Position numbers and translations under genes: made by a program
Part shown: one piece after another, positions 41,308 to 50,849 of the stretch
How positions within the stretch are numbered: the first letter of the stretch is position 1
Layout of the letters: every line of letters starts with the position of its first letter
Notes under the pieces: generated by a model
What the model was told of the DNA's origin: nothing
Databases searched by the model: none
Seen by the model: the letters and a program-made list of their open reading frames with translations, nothing else
Assembly: GCA_964014735.1 (NCBI GenBank)
Contig: CAXHBH010000007.1
Location: 6,996-70,995, forward strand
Direction of reading: 5' to 3'
Origin: UBA7446 sp964014735
GTDB lineage: Bacteria > Bacteroidota > Bacteroidia > Flavobacteriales > Flavobacteriaceae
Length of the DNA stretch: 64,000 nucleotides

Positions 41308-42285
41308 TTGACCAAAAAGCCGAAATTATCGATTGTCATTCCATTTTTAGACGAGGAAGCATCACTTCCGGAGCTTTACAGTTGGATTGTTCGTGTTTTA
41401 GATGAGGCTGAACTCAGTTTTGAAATTATTTTTATTGATGACGGTAGCAGTGACAATTCCTGGGCCTGGGTAACAGGTGTTATCAGCCAAGACAAGCGTA
41501 TTCATGGCATAAGATTTTTGCGCAACTACGGAAAATCCCAAGCCTTGCACGCCGGCTTCATAGCTTGTTCAGGAGAAGTGGTTTGCACCATGGACGCCGA
41601 TTTACAAGACTCCGCTAATGAATTACCGGAACTATATCAATTAATCACTAATGGTGATTATGACATGGTTTCAGGGTGGAAAAAGAAAAGATACGACTCC
41701 CTACTATTTAAAAACATACCCTCTAAAATTTTTAACTGGGCTGCTAGAAAGGTGTCAGGCATTAGGCTTCATGATTTTAATTGTGGCTTAAAAGCCTACC
41801 GAAGTGATGTAATCAAAACGATTGAAGTTTACGGAGAAATGCATCGCTATATTCCCGTGCTGGCCAAGCAGGCTGGCTTTAGAAAAATAGGTGAAAAAGT
41901 TGTAAAGCATCAAAAACGAAGGTTTGGTCATTCTAAATTTGGAGCGGACCGCTTTGTAAAAGGTTTTTTAGACCTAATAACCTTGTGGTTTCTACATCGA
42001 TTTGGCAGAAGGCCCATGTACTTTTTTGGGCTGATTGGCAGCATCATGCTTGTTATGGGTTTTGGTTTCTCGATTTACCTTGGAATTGATAAAATATTTG
42101 TCAACCCTGATGGACGACTGATTGCTAATAGACCACAATTTTATGTGGCACTTACAACCATGATACTAGGCAGTCAGTTCTTTTTAGCTGGATTTTTGGG
42201 TGAAATTGTAATCCGAAACAGAAACCACAAAACTAGGTATAAAATAAAAGAACACTTAAACCTTAACTCTAAAGTGAATACGTAA
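41308..42285 (+). CDS. GT2 family polyprenyl-phosphate glycosyltransferase
   Basis: 325 residues from a TTG placed directly after the DUF4199 stop (TAA|TTG); no ATG fits. N-terminal DPM1-like GT-A domain: 'KLSIVIPFLDEEASLPEL' (~5-22), 'IIFIDDGSSDNSW', 'CTMDADLQDSANELP' (DxD-type, ~94-105), 'DFNCGLKAYR' and 'KVVKHQKRRFGHSKFG'. Two C-terminal transmembrane helices (~235-255, ~275-300) place it with the GtrB/DpmS group that loads a sugar onto a lipid carrier. Translation is probably coupled with DUF4199. Confidence 0.92.
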   Translation: MTKKPKLSIVIPFLDEEASLPELYSWIVRVLDEAELSFEIIFIDDGSSDNSWAWVTGVISQDKRIHGIRFLRNYGKSQALHAGFIACSGEVVCTMDADLQDSANELPELYQLITNGDYDMVSGWKKKRYDSLLFKNIPSKIFNWAARKVSGIRLHDFNCGLKAYRSDVIKTIEVYGEMHRYIPVLAKQAGFRKIGEKVVKHQKRRFGHSKFGADRFVKGFLDLITLWFLHRFGRRPMYFFGLIGSIMLVMGFGFSIYLGIDKIFVNPDGRLIANRPQFYVALTTMILGSQFFLAGFLGEIVIRNRNHKTRYKIKEHLNLNSKVNT

Positions 42286-42290
42286 ATTTG
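42283..42290 (+). promoter_or_regulatory. Putative -7 element of the phosphohexomutase gene
   Basis: TAAATTTG fits TAnnTTTG; it overlaps the GT2 stop codon and ends 17 bases before the ATG at 42308. Confidence 0.4.
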
Positions 42291-42307
42291 TGTCGTAAAA
42301 AATACTC

Positions 42308-44011
42308 ATGAGTACATCTTTTTTAGCAGAGGCTACTGTCTGGGAACAACCCCCATTTGACAGTGAAACAAGGAAAGCCGTATCCGAATTGAAAAAAACC
42401 CCCGACGCATTAGAAGATGCCTTTTACAAAGATTTGGCTTTTGGTACTGGAGGTATGCGCGGTATTATGGGTGTAGGTACCAACCGAGTAAACAAATACA
42501 CCTTTGGCAAAACAACGCAAGGTTTAAGCAAATACATAAATTCGCAGTTTCCTGATGAAACGCCTCGTGTGGTGATTGGCTATGACTGCAGACATAACAG
42601 TAAAGAACTCGCGCAAACAGTAGCTGATATTTTATCAGCAAACGGAATAAAAGTCTATGTATTCACAGACTTAAGGGCAACACCCGAGGTGTCTTTTGCA
42701 GTTCGTTATTTAAACTGTCATTGTGGTATCGTACTTACTGCCTCACACAATCCTCCAGAATATAATGGCTACAAGGTATATTGGCAAGATGGCGGACAGA
42801 TTGTTCCGCCCCAGGATAAAGCTATAATTGCAGCAATTAATAATACTACTTATCAAGACATCTTATTTGATACCAAAGCAGAAAACATTACGCCCATTGA
42901 CCATGACATTGACGAGGCCTTTCAAAATGCTTCTGTAAAAGTTGGCTGTATTGGTAATGGAAATCGCGAAAATGTCAAAATTGTATTTACGCCACTACAT
43001 GGTACGTCTGTTACTGCCATTCCACAGGTATTAAAAAAAGCAGGATATAGCCATGTAAACGTTATTGAGGAACAGGCCAAACCCGACGGTGACTTCCCTA
43101 CAGTAAAATCGCCTAACCCAGAAGAGCCTGAAGCCCTACAAATGGCCATGAAAAAAGCCAATGACATTGGTGCTGATATTGTGATTGGAACTGACCCAGA
43201 TGCAGACCGTCTGGGGATAGCCGTGAGAAACGAAAACGACGAACTCGAGCTCTTAAATGGCAACCAAACAATGGTAGCCATGACAAAATTTATTCTAGAT
43301 AAAGCCAAATACACCGCAGAGGATAATCCATTTGTGGGATCAACCATTGTATCTACCCCCATGATGAGCGTATTGGCCAACCATTATGGTGTTGAATGTA
43401 AGCTTGGACTTACTGGATTTAAATGGATTGCCCAGATGATCGAACATTATCCAAATCAAAAATGTTTGGGTGGTGGTGAAGAAAGTTTTGGATATATGGT
43501 AGGTGACTTTGTTCGTGACAAAGATGCCGTAACAGCTACGCTGCTTGCGTGTGAGTTGGTTTTAGAAGCCAAATCAAATGGCACTTCTTTCTTTAACGTC
43601 TTATTGGAAGCCTATGAAAAATTAGGATGCTTTCAAGAGCGCTTATTTTCATTAGTCAAAAAGGGAAAATCGGGTGCTGAGGAAATTGATAATATTATGG
43701 ATCGCTTTCGAAAAGCACCTCCGAATCAGATTGACGGTAGCCCCACACTTTTTATTGAAGATTATACGACTGGTGTTAGATCAATTGTAAAGAATCAAGA
43801 AAAAGAAATGATATCTTTGCCCAAAGCTAATGTGTTGATTTTTATTGCCGAAGATGGTACGCGAATAGCTGCCAGACCCAGTGGCACTGAGCCAAAAATA
43901 AAGTTTTACGTGAGTGTAAATACACCCCTTAATTCAACTCATAATTATAGAATGATCAAAGATCAACTCGACAAAAAAATGGATCGTGTTTTGGCTGAAT
44001 TAGGGATTTAA
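42308..44011 (+). CDS. Phosphoglucomutase/phosphomannomutase (alpha-D-phosphohexomutase)
   Basis: 567 residues. The superfamily motifs are complete: catalytic serine loop 'GIVLTASHNPPEYNGYKVYW' (~140-159), metal loop 'GTDPDADRLGIAV' (~296-308), sugar-binding 'GGGEESFGYMVGDFVRDKDAV' (~391-411) and phosphate-binding 'RPSGTEPKIKFYV' (~524-536). N-terminal 'FGTGGMRGIMGVGTNRVNKYT' is typical of the PgcA-like PGM/PMM group. Interconverts hexose 1- and 6-phosphates, feeding nucleotide-sugar synthesis. Followed 1 base later by an ABC exporter. Confidence 0.95.
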   Translation: MSTSFLAEATVWEQPPFDSETRKAVSELKKTPDALEDAFYKDLAFGTGGMRGIMGVGTNRVNKYTFGKTTQGLSKYINSQFPDETPRVVIGYDCRHNSKELAQTVADILSANGIKVYVFTDLRATPEVSFAVRYLNCHCGIVLTASHNPPEYNGYKVYWQDGGQIVPPQDKAIIAAINNTTYQDILFDTKAENITPIDHDIDEAFQNASVKVGCIGNGNRENVKIVFTPLHGTSVTAIPQVLKKAGYSHVNVIEEQAKPDGDFPTVKSPNPEEPEALQMAMKKANDIGADIVIGTDPDADRLGIAVRNENDELELLNGNQTMVAMTKFILDKAKYTAEDNPFVGSTIVSTPMMSVLANHYGVECKLGLTGFKWIAQMIEHYPNQKCLGGGEESFGYMVGDFVRDKDAVTATLLACELVLEAKSNGTSFFNVLLEAYEKLGCFQERLFSLVKKGKSGAEEIDNIMDRFRKAPPNQIDGSPTLFIEDYTTGVRSIVKNQEKEMISLPKANVLIFIAEDGTRIAARPSGTEPKIKFYVSVNTPLNSTHNYRMIKDQLDKKMDRVLAELGI

Positions 44012-44012
44012 G

Positions 44013-45836
44013 ATGAGTCCTATTAGATACATACTGCGTTACGCACTTCCATACAAGGGGTACATTGCACTAAACATTATGTTTAACATATTTTATGCAC
44101 TTTTTAATGCGATATCCTTTTTGGCATTATTGCCTATGCTAGAAGTGCTTTTTGGAAATAAAAAAGCACCAATAGAAATGCCTTCAGTGGAAAGCAGTAA
44201 CTCTTATAGAGAATATTTGTTTGACTCTTTTAGATTTCAGCTTGCTGATTATGCCCAAGACGATGCTTTAAAAGCATTGATGTTGGTCATAGTAGTGATT
44301 TTAATAACCTTCTTACTAAAAAATGCCTTCAATTATTTTGCTGTTTTTTTTATTACCTATATGCGTAATGGCGTAGTAAAAGACATACAGTGCAATATTT
44401 ATGAAAAGCTGATTTCTTTTTCTGCAAGTTTCCATGCCAACAACAAAAAGGGAGATACGATATCACGCGTAACTTCTGATGTTACAGAAGTACAACGTTC
44501 TTTTTTAAGTGTATTTGAAATGCTTATTAGAGAACCGCTGACGATTGTATTTGCGCTTGTTGCCATGTTTGCTCTGAGTGCAAAACTCACACTGTTTGTT
44601 TTGGTGTTTATTCCCATAGCTGGCTGGCTTATTTCAATTGTTGGAAAAAGCCTTAAATCACGATCAGATAAGGTACAGAAGGAACAAGGGGAGCTACTTT
44701 CTTATTTGGAAGAATCGCTTACTGGAATTCCCATCATTCAAATCTTTACAGCCGAAAAGATATTCAATCAGAAATTTGCTGCTGTTACCAAGCGCCTTTT
44801 TAATTTTTCTAATAAACTTATACATAGAGAAAGTCTAGCAAGTCCAGTAAGTGAATTTTTGGGTGTTGCTGTCATTGGTGTCATATTATTTGTTGGAGGA
44901 CGACTTGTTTTGGTTGAACAATCAATGAGTGGAGAAGAATTTATCACATATATGTCATTGGCATATGGCGTACTTACTCCTGCTAAATCTATGAGTAGAG
45001 CCGTCTACAGCATCCGAAAAGGAAATGCTGCTGCACAACGTATTATGGAATACCTCTTTCATAAATCAGAAATTCAATCTCCTACTAATCCAACAATATT
45101 AACTGAATTTTCATCTGAAATTATTTTTGAAAATATACAGTTTAAATATGAAGAAGAAACAATTATTGATGGGTTTAATTTAAAAATACCTATTGGACAT
45201 TCGATAGCCCTTGTCGGTGCATCAGGAAGTGGTAAAACAACAATCGCTAATTTATTGGCACGTTTTTACGACCCGCAACAAGGAACCATTAAAATTGATA
45301 GTACAAGCATAAATTCAGTTGATTTAAGTCAACTGAGAAGTATGTTTGCCTATGTGACCCAAGACGCTATATTATTCCATGACTCGGTAAAGGAAAATCT
45401 TCTAATAGCAAAGCCAGATGCATCAAAGGATGAACTTGAAAATGCATTGCAAATCGCAAATGCATACAGCTTTATTAATCAACTTCCACACGGTATTGAT
45501 ACCGTAATTGGCGATGCAGGAAACAAACTGTCAGGTGGACAAAAACAACGTTTGGCCATTGCTAGGGCTGTACTCAAAAATCCACCCATCATGATTTTAG
45601 ACGAAGCCACCTCGGCTTTGGATACCGAATCTGAAAAACTAGTTCAAGATGCGCTCCAAAAAATGATGCAAAATCGTACCTCATTGGTTATTGCACACCG
45701 TCTATCAACAATTAAAAGTGCAGATGAAATCATTGTTCTAGAAAAAGGGAAGATAATAGAAAGAGGTACTCACAAGGAATTGTTGGCTCATAATGGCATG
45801 TATAAAAAACTAATTGAGCTACAATCATTCGATTAA
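44013..45836 (+). CDS. MsbA-like ABC transporter, fused permease and ATPase
   Basis: 607 residues. Transmembrane domain (~1-340) with six helices; nucleotide-binding domain (~360-600): Walker A 'VGASGSGKTTIANLLA' (~402-417), Q-loop 'AYVTQDAILF', signature 'NKLSGGQKQRLAIARAVLKNPPIMILDEATSALD' (~507-540, including Walker B) and H-loop 'VIAHRLSTI'. Homodimeric exporter of the lipid A/peptide type; actual substrate unknown. Gene order phosphohexomutase-ABC exporter is compact. Confidence 0.95.
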   Translation: MSPIRYILRYALPYKGYIALNIMFNIFYALFNAISFLALLPMLEVLFGNKKAPIEMPSVESSNSYREYLFDSFRFQLADYAQDDALKALMLVIVVILITFLLKNAFNYFAVFFITYMRNGVVKDIQCNIYEKLISFSASFHANNKKGDTISRVTSDVTEVQRSFLSVFEMLIREPLTIVFALVAMFALSAKLTLFVLVFIPIAGWLISIVGKSLKSRSDKVQKEQGELLSYLEESLTGIPIIQIFTAEKIFNQKFAAVTKRLFNFSNKLIHRESLASPVSEFLGVAVIGVILFVGGRLVLVEQSMSGEEFITYMSLAYGVLTPAKSMSRAVYSIRKGNAAAQRIMEYLFHKSEIQSPTNPTILTEFSSEIIFENIQFKYEEETIIDGFNLKIPIGHSIALVGASGSGKTTIANLLARFYDPQQGTIKIDSTSINSVDLSQLRSMFAYVTQDAILFHDSVKENLLIAKPDASKDELENALQIANAYSFINQLPHGIDTVIGDAGNKLSGGQKQRLAIARAVLKNPPIMILDEATSALDTESEKLVQDALQKMMQNRTSLVIAHRLSTIKSADEIIVLEKGKIIERGTHKELLAHNGMYKKLIELQSFD

Positions 45837-45840
45837 CATT

Positions 45841-47055
45841 ATGCGTTTACACAAAAATTTAGTTTTGGCGGTGCTCTATGGCCTGCATCAGATTTTTAAT
45901 GAAGAAAAATATGCAGACAAGGTTGTAGCGCAAATACTTAAAAGCGATAAACGCTGGGGAAGTCGTGACCGTGGATTTATTGCAGAAACCACCTACGAAA
46001 TTGTCCGATGGAAGCGTCTTTATGCTGCTATTGCAAACGTACAAGAACCTCTAAATCGCCAAGATTTTTGGCGCATTTTCGCTGTTTGGGCTACCCTAAG
46101 AGGCTATGTGTTACCGGATTGGAAACCCCTTGATGGAACCCCCACACGACGTATTAAGGGAAAATTTGAAGAACTGCGCCAAGAACGCAAATATCGTGAG
46201 TCTATCCCCGATTGGCTGGATGCATTGGGGTGCAAAGCCTTGGGTGAAAAAAAGTGGACACTTGAGATGGAAGCACTCAACACCATAGCGCCAGTTGTGC
46301 TACGTGCCAATGCGCTAAAAACACTTCCTAAGCTGTTGCGCAACGCGCTGCTTGAAGAAAAAATTAAAACGCAGACCCTCGCAAAATATCCCGATGCCTT
46401 GGTACTTGACGAACGCGCCAATGTGTTCAGCACAGGAACCTTTCAGCGAGGTTGGTTTGAGGTACAAGATGCTTCATCTCAATCTGTAGCACCGTTTACA
46501 CAGGTTGCCCCTGGAATGCGTATAATAGACGCTTGTGCCGGTGCCGGAGGAAAGGCCCTGCACTTGGCGGCAATGATGAAAAATAGAGGACAGTTGATCG
46601 CGCTAGACATTCATAACTTTAAACTGCGCGAACTCAAAAGACGTGCAAAGCGTGCAGGTGCGCACAATATCGAAACCCGTCATATTGAAAACAATAAGGT
46701 TATCAAAAAACTACACGGCTCTGCCGATAGGGTTTTGTTAGATGCACCTTGTAGTGGTTTAGGAGTTTTAAGAAGGAATCCCGATGCGAAATGGAAGCTA
46801 AATCTAGAATTTATTGATCGTGTTGTGCTGGAACAACAACAGATAGTAACGCAATACGCACACATGGTTAAGCCAGGGGGTAAGTTGATATACGTAACCT
46901 GTTCAATACTGCCACAAGAAAACGAAGAGCAAATTGCAGCCTTCATGGAAACCGAAATAGGCAAAGAATTTACGTTAGAAAAAGAACAGTACTTGTGGCC
47001 AGCGGTAAACGGATTTGATGGCTTTTATATGGCCCGACTGCTGCGAAAAGCCTAA
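45841..47055 (+). CDS. RsmB/NOP family SAM-dependent RNA (cytosine-5) methyltransferase
   Basis: 404 residues from ATG 45841; a frame extension to 45814 overlaps the ABC gene and is unlikely. NusB-like N-terminal region, then the Rossmann fold: 'IIDACAGAGGKALHLAAMM' (SAM loop, ~225-243), 'DAPCSGLGVLRRNPDAKWKL' (~301-320) and 'KLIYVTCSILPQENEEQI' (~350-367). Both cysteines of the m5C mechanism (PC and TC motifs) are present. Target is probably 16S rRNA C967-like or another site. This gene looks richer in G+C than its neighbours. Confidence 0.92.
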   Translation: MRLHKNLVLAVLYGLHQIFNEEKYADKVVAQILKSDKRWGSRDRGFIAETTYEIVRWKRLYAAIANVQEPLNRQDFWRIFAVWATLRGYVLPDWKPLDGTPTRRIKGKFEELRQERKYRESIPDWLDALGCKALGEKKWTLEMEALNTIAPVVLRANALKTLPKLLRNALLEEKIKTQTLAKYPDALVLDERANVFSTGTFQRGWFEVQDASSQSVAPFTQVAPGMRIIDACAGAGGKALHLAAMMKNRGQLIALDIHNFKLRELKRRAKRAGAHNIETRHIENNKVIKKLHGSADRVLLDAPCSGLGVLRRNPDAKWKLNLEFIDRVVLEQQQIVTQYAHMVKPGGKLIYVTCSILPQENEEQIAAFMETEIGKEFTLEKEQYLWPAVNGFDGFYMARLLRKA

Positions 47056-47126
47056 GTTGTTGATAAATTGATGTGTTTCGTTTACTTTTTGGGGAATAAA
47101 CCCGTGCTCTTCATCACTACTATGCT

Positions 47127-47134
47127 TATTTTTG
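47127..47134 (+). promoter_or_regulatory. Putative -7 element of purL
   Basis: TATTTTTG fits TAnnTTTG and ends 17 bases before the ATG at 47152. No -33 TTG recognised. Confidence 0.35.
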
Positions 47135-47151
47135 TTCTTTAATCATTATCT

Positions 47152-50100
47152 ATGATTTGTTTTTTTGGCGATCCCAATAAACACATTTACGTTGTTCAGA
47201 AAGAATTTCCAGTAGACGAAGAAGATCAGCAAAAACTACAATGGCTTTTTGGCGAATACCGTTTACTACGAAAGTCCTTTATCCAAGCAGATCTCATAGG
47301 ACCTCGCATTTCCATGATTACTCCTTGGAGTACCAATGCAGTGGAAATTTGCCATAACATGGGGCTAAATGACATTATTCGTATTGAGCAGTTTTGGACA
47401 AAAGATAACATTGTTTTTGATCCCATGATTCACCAGCGTTTTAAGGAATTGGATCAACATATCTACGACAACAAAAAAGAGCCAGAAGACATACTAGATA
47501 TTGATGATATTGCTTCTTTTAACCAACAAGAAGGCCTATCTCTTAGCGAAGACGAAGTTGCTTATTTAGAAGACTTAGCAACACGCCTTAAACGTCCATT
47601 AACAGACTCGGAAGTATTTGGGTTTTCACAAGTCAATTCAGAACACTGCCGTCATAAAATTTTCAATGGTAAGTTCATCATTGACGGTAAAGTTAAAAAG
47701 CATTCGCTTTTTGAACTTATCAAAAAAACATCGAAAAAAAATAATGGTAATTTAGTGTCAGCTTATAAAGATAATGTGGCTTTTATTAAGGGGCCACCCC
47801 TAACCCAGTTTGCACCCCAGCAGGCAAACGCCCCAAGCAAATACGTCAAAAAACCTTTTCTTTCAGTGCTTTCGCTTAAAGCAGAGACACACAACTTTCC
47901 CACAACCGTAGAGCCCTTTAACGGAGCAGCAACAGGTTCAGGTGGAGAAATTAGAGATCGTTTGGCTGGAGGTCAAGGTTCAATTCCGATGGCAGGAACA
48001 GCTGTGTACATGACAGCATACCCAAGAACGGCGGCCAACAGACCATGGGAGCAATTGGCGCCTCGCCCATGGCTTTATCAAAACCCAGAAGACATCCTCA
48101 TAAAGGCTTCAAACGGTGCTTCTGATTTCGGCAATAAGTTTGGACAACCGCTCATTGCTGGCTCATTGCTAACTTTTGAACATAAAGAAGACATTGAAAC
48201 AATTGGTTATGATAAGGTTATTATGCTGGCTGGAGGTATCGGTTACGGAAAAATGCAACAAAGTATAAAACAAATACCAAAAAAGGGCGACAAGATTGTT
48301 GTCATGGGAGGTGATAATTACCGAATTGGAATGGGAGGAGCTGCCGTATCTTCGGCAGAAACAGGCGCATTTGACTCTGGCATTGAATTAAATGCTGTAC
48401 AACGCTCCAATCCTGAAATGCAAAAACGTGTAGCCAACACTGTAAGAGCAGCTGTAGAAGCTGATAAAAACCCAATTGTTTCCATTCATGACCACGGAGC
48501 AGGTGGCCATCTAAACTGTCTTTCCGAACTCATTGAGGAGGTTGGTGGAAATATTGCGCTAGACAAACTTCCGGTTGGAGATAAAACGCTTTCTGCAAAA
48601 GAGATTATTGGAAATGAATCTCAAGAGCGTATGGGGCTGATTACTAATGCCAAGGGATTTGAGCAACTCAAAGAGATTGCAGAAAGAGAACTTGCACCTA
48701 TTTTTGAAGTGGGAGAAGTTACCGAAGATCACAGGTTTCAAATTCAAGACGAAACAAAAAAGTTGTCACCAATTGACTTAGACTTATCGGATTTCTTTGG
48801 CAAAACACCCAAGACCATAATGCGAGACAGCATTAAAGCTAAAAATTATGCTGCCATACCAAAGTCTACTGCATTTGAAGAGCAGGTGTCATGGCTACTA
48901 CAACTAGAGTCAGTAGCCAGTAAAGATTGGCTAACAAATAAAGTTGATCGTTGTGTCACTGGCCGTGTTGCCCAACAGCAATGCGTAGGACCACACCAGT
49001 TACCATTGGCTAATTGTGGTGTAATGGCACTTGATTTTGAGGGAGTTCACGGGGTGGCAACATCTGTAGGACATGCTCCTTTAGTTGGCCTCATAGATGC
49101 TGGCTTGGGAAGTAAAAATGCCATCGCAAAAGCACTTACCAATATCATTTGGGCACCCATTGCTGATGGTCTTAGCAACGTGAGCCTTTCAGCCAACTGG
49201 ATGTGGGCATGTAATAACCCTGGAGAAGATGCACGTCTTTATAAAGCTGTTGAAGCCTGTGCAGAATTTGCCATAAAGTTGGGCATAAACATCCCTACAG
49301 GGAAGGACTCACTATCTATGAAACAAAAATACCAAGGCGAAGAAGTACTTGCACCAGGTACTGTAATCATCTCTGCTTCTGGTCATTGTGATGCTATTGA
49401 CAAAGTAGTCACACCAGAACTAAAAGCTGATGATGGAATGGTATATTTTATAGATCTATCAGATGGTAATGATGCATTGGGCGGTTCTGCTTTTGCACAA
49501 CTTCAACAGAGCATAGGTACAAGTGCACCAGATGTTGTCAAGGCAAAATATTTTAAGAAAGTATTTAATCAAGTCCAAAAAGAAATTAAAAAAGGAACTA
49601 TCGCTGCTGGACATGATATTGGTGCGGGTGGTCTTATCACTTCATTACTAGAAATGTGTTTTGCTGCAGATGGTTTGGGCATGAGAGTCATCTTGCCTAA
49701 AAACAAAAAGGACGTAGCTCAAACACTACTATCCGAACAGGTTGGTATTTTGTTGCAAACAACAACTGAAGTTGCATCGAGATTGTTAAAAAAAGGCGTT
49801 GATATTGTCAAAATAGGTACACCTATCAAAACAAATAGTCTTGAAATTAAAGGTTGCACAGTGGATTATAGCTTCGACATTGCAACCTATAGAAAACACT
49901 GGTTTAAGAGTTCTTATCTTCTTGACCGTAAACAAAGTGGTACAAAAAAAGCCAAGGAGCGTTTTGATACTTTTGATAAAACGCCTCTGCAGTTTAAATT
50001 TCCTGGTGATTTTGATGGCACAATAAAACCACAACCAACACGTAAAATAAAAGCAGCTGTTTTAAGAGATAAGGGTAGTAATTCGGAGCGTGAGATGGCC

Positions 50101-50790
50101 TATATGATGCACTTAGTAGGCTTTGAAATCAAGGATGTTCACATGACAGATTTAACATCTGGTAGAGAAGATTTGAGCGATGTGCAACTGTTAGTAGCAG
50201 TAGGTGGATTTTCAAATTCCGATGTGCTGGGCTCTGCAAAAGGATGGGCGGGAACCATCAAATACAACGAAAAATCAAAAAAAGCCATTGAGCAGTTTTT
50301 TGCCCGACCCGACACCTTGAGTTTGGGGGTTTGTAATGGTTGTCAACTTTTCATTGAATTGGGCTTGCTACACCCCATAGCAAATGAAAAGCCCAAAATG
50401 GCTCACAACGACTCAGGTAAATTTGAATGTGTTTTTACTGATGTAATTATAGAAGAAAGTCCAGCTATTATGCTCAATAGCCTACAAGGAAGCAGATTAG
50501 GTATTTGGGCGGCTCACGGCGAAGGCAAGTTTATATTCCCAAAAGGTAAAAACAACTATGCTATCGCTGGTAAATACGCTTATGAATCATACCCTTCGAA
50601 TCCAAACGGATCAGACCACAATGCTGCCATGCTAAGCAGTGACGATGGACGTCACTTGGTCACGATGCCACACCTTGAGCGCGCGATTTTTCCATGGAAC
50701 TGGGGAAGCTACCCGGATAACCGTTCCGATCAGGTCAGCCCTTGGATAATGGCCTTCGAGGATGCTTACAATTGGATTTTAAGTAGGTAA
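47152..50790 (+). CDS. purL: Phosphoribosylformylglycinamidine synthase, single-chain
   Basis: 1212 residues, the large single-chain form with a C-terminal glutaminase. Converts FGAR to FGAM with glutamine and ATP in purine synthesis. Seen: 'FGFSQVNSEHCRHKIFNGKFI' (~158-178), 'SLKAETHNFPTTVEPFNGAATGSGGEIRDR' (~240-270), 'SIHDHGAGGHLNCLSELIEEVGG', 'GRVAQQQCVGPHQLPLANCG' and 'GHDIGAGGLITSLLEMCFAADG'; the class I glutamine amidotransferase has 'LSLGVCNGCQLFIELGLL' with nucleophile Cys (~1063) and a C-terminal 'AAHGEGKF'/His-Glu region. The N-terminal domain appears shorter than in E. coli (1295 residues). Confidence 0.97.
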   Translation: MICFFGDPNKHIYVVQKEFPVDEEDQQKLQWLFGEYRLLRKSFIQADLIGPRISMITPWSTNAVEICHNMGLNDIIRIEQFWTKDNIVFDPMIHQRFKELDQHIYDNKKEPEDILDIDDIASFNQQEGLSLSEDEVAYLEDLATRLKRPLTDSEVFGFSQVNSEHCRHKIFNGKFIIDGKVKKHSLFELIKKTSKKNNGNLVSAYKDNVAFIKGPPLTQFAPQQANAPSKYVKKPFLSVLSLKAETHNFPTTVEPFNGAATGSGGEIRDRLAGGQGSIPMAGTAVYMTAYPRTAANRPWEQLAPRPWLYQNPEDILIKASNGASDFGNKFGQPLIAGSLLTFEHKEDIETIGYDKVIMLAGGIGYGKMQQSIKQIPKKGDKIVVMGGDNYRIGMGGAAVSSAETGAFDSGIELNAVQRSNPEMQKRVANTVRAAVEADKNPIVSIHDHGAGGHLNCLSELIEEVGGNIALDKLPVGDKTLSAKEIIGNESQERMGLITNAKGFEQLKEIAERELAPIFEVGEVTEDHRFQIQDETKKLSPIDLDLSDFFGKTPKTIMRDSIKAKNYAAIPKSTAFEEQVSWLLQLESVASKDWLTNKVDRCVTGRVAQQQCVGPHQLPLANCGVMALDFEGVHGVATSVGHAPLVGLIDAGLGSKNAIAKALTNIIWAPIADGLSNVSLSANWMWACNNPGEDARLYKAVEACAEFAIKLGINIPTGKDSLSMKQKYQGEEVLAPGTVIISASGHCDAIDKVVTPELKADDGMVYFIDLSDGNDALGGSAFAQLQQSIGTSAPDVVKAKYFKKVFNQVQKEIKKGTIAAGHDIGAGGLITSLLEMCFAADGLGMRVILPKNKKDVAQTLLSEQVGILLQTTTEVASRLLKKGVDIVKIGTPIKTNSLEIKGCTVDYSFDIATYRKHWFKSSYLLDRKQSGTKKAKERFDTFDKTPLQFKFPGDFDGTIKPQPTRKIKAAVLRDKGSNSEREMAYMMHLVGFEIKDVHMTDLTSGREDLSDVQLLVAVGGFSNSDVLGSAKGWAGTIKYNEKSKKAIEQFFARPDTLSLGVCNGCQLFIELGLLHPIANEKPKMAHNDSGKFECVFTDVIIEESPAIMLNSLQGSRLGIWAAHGEGKFIFPKGKNNYAIAGKYAYESYPSNPNGSDHNAAMLSSDDGRHLVTMPHLERAIFPWNWGSYPDNRSDQVSPWIMAFEDAYNWILSR

Positions 50791-50849
50791 AATCAAAAAA
50801 ATATCGTTTTTTTGAATATTATCAATTGTATAAAAAAACGCTTTAAAAT

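Noticed and set aside
50791..50849. AT-rich hairpin after purL as a terminator
   Set aside because: CAAAAAAA/TTTTTTTG arms lack GC pairs; too weak to call.
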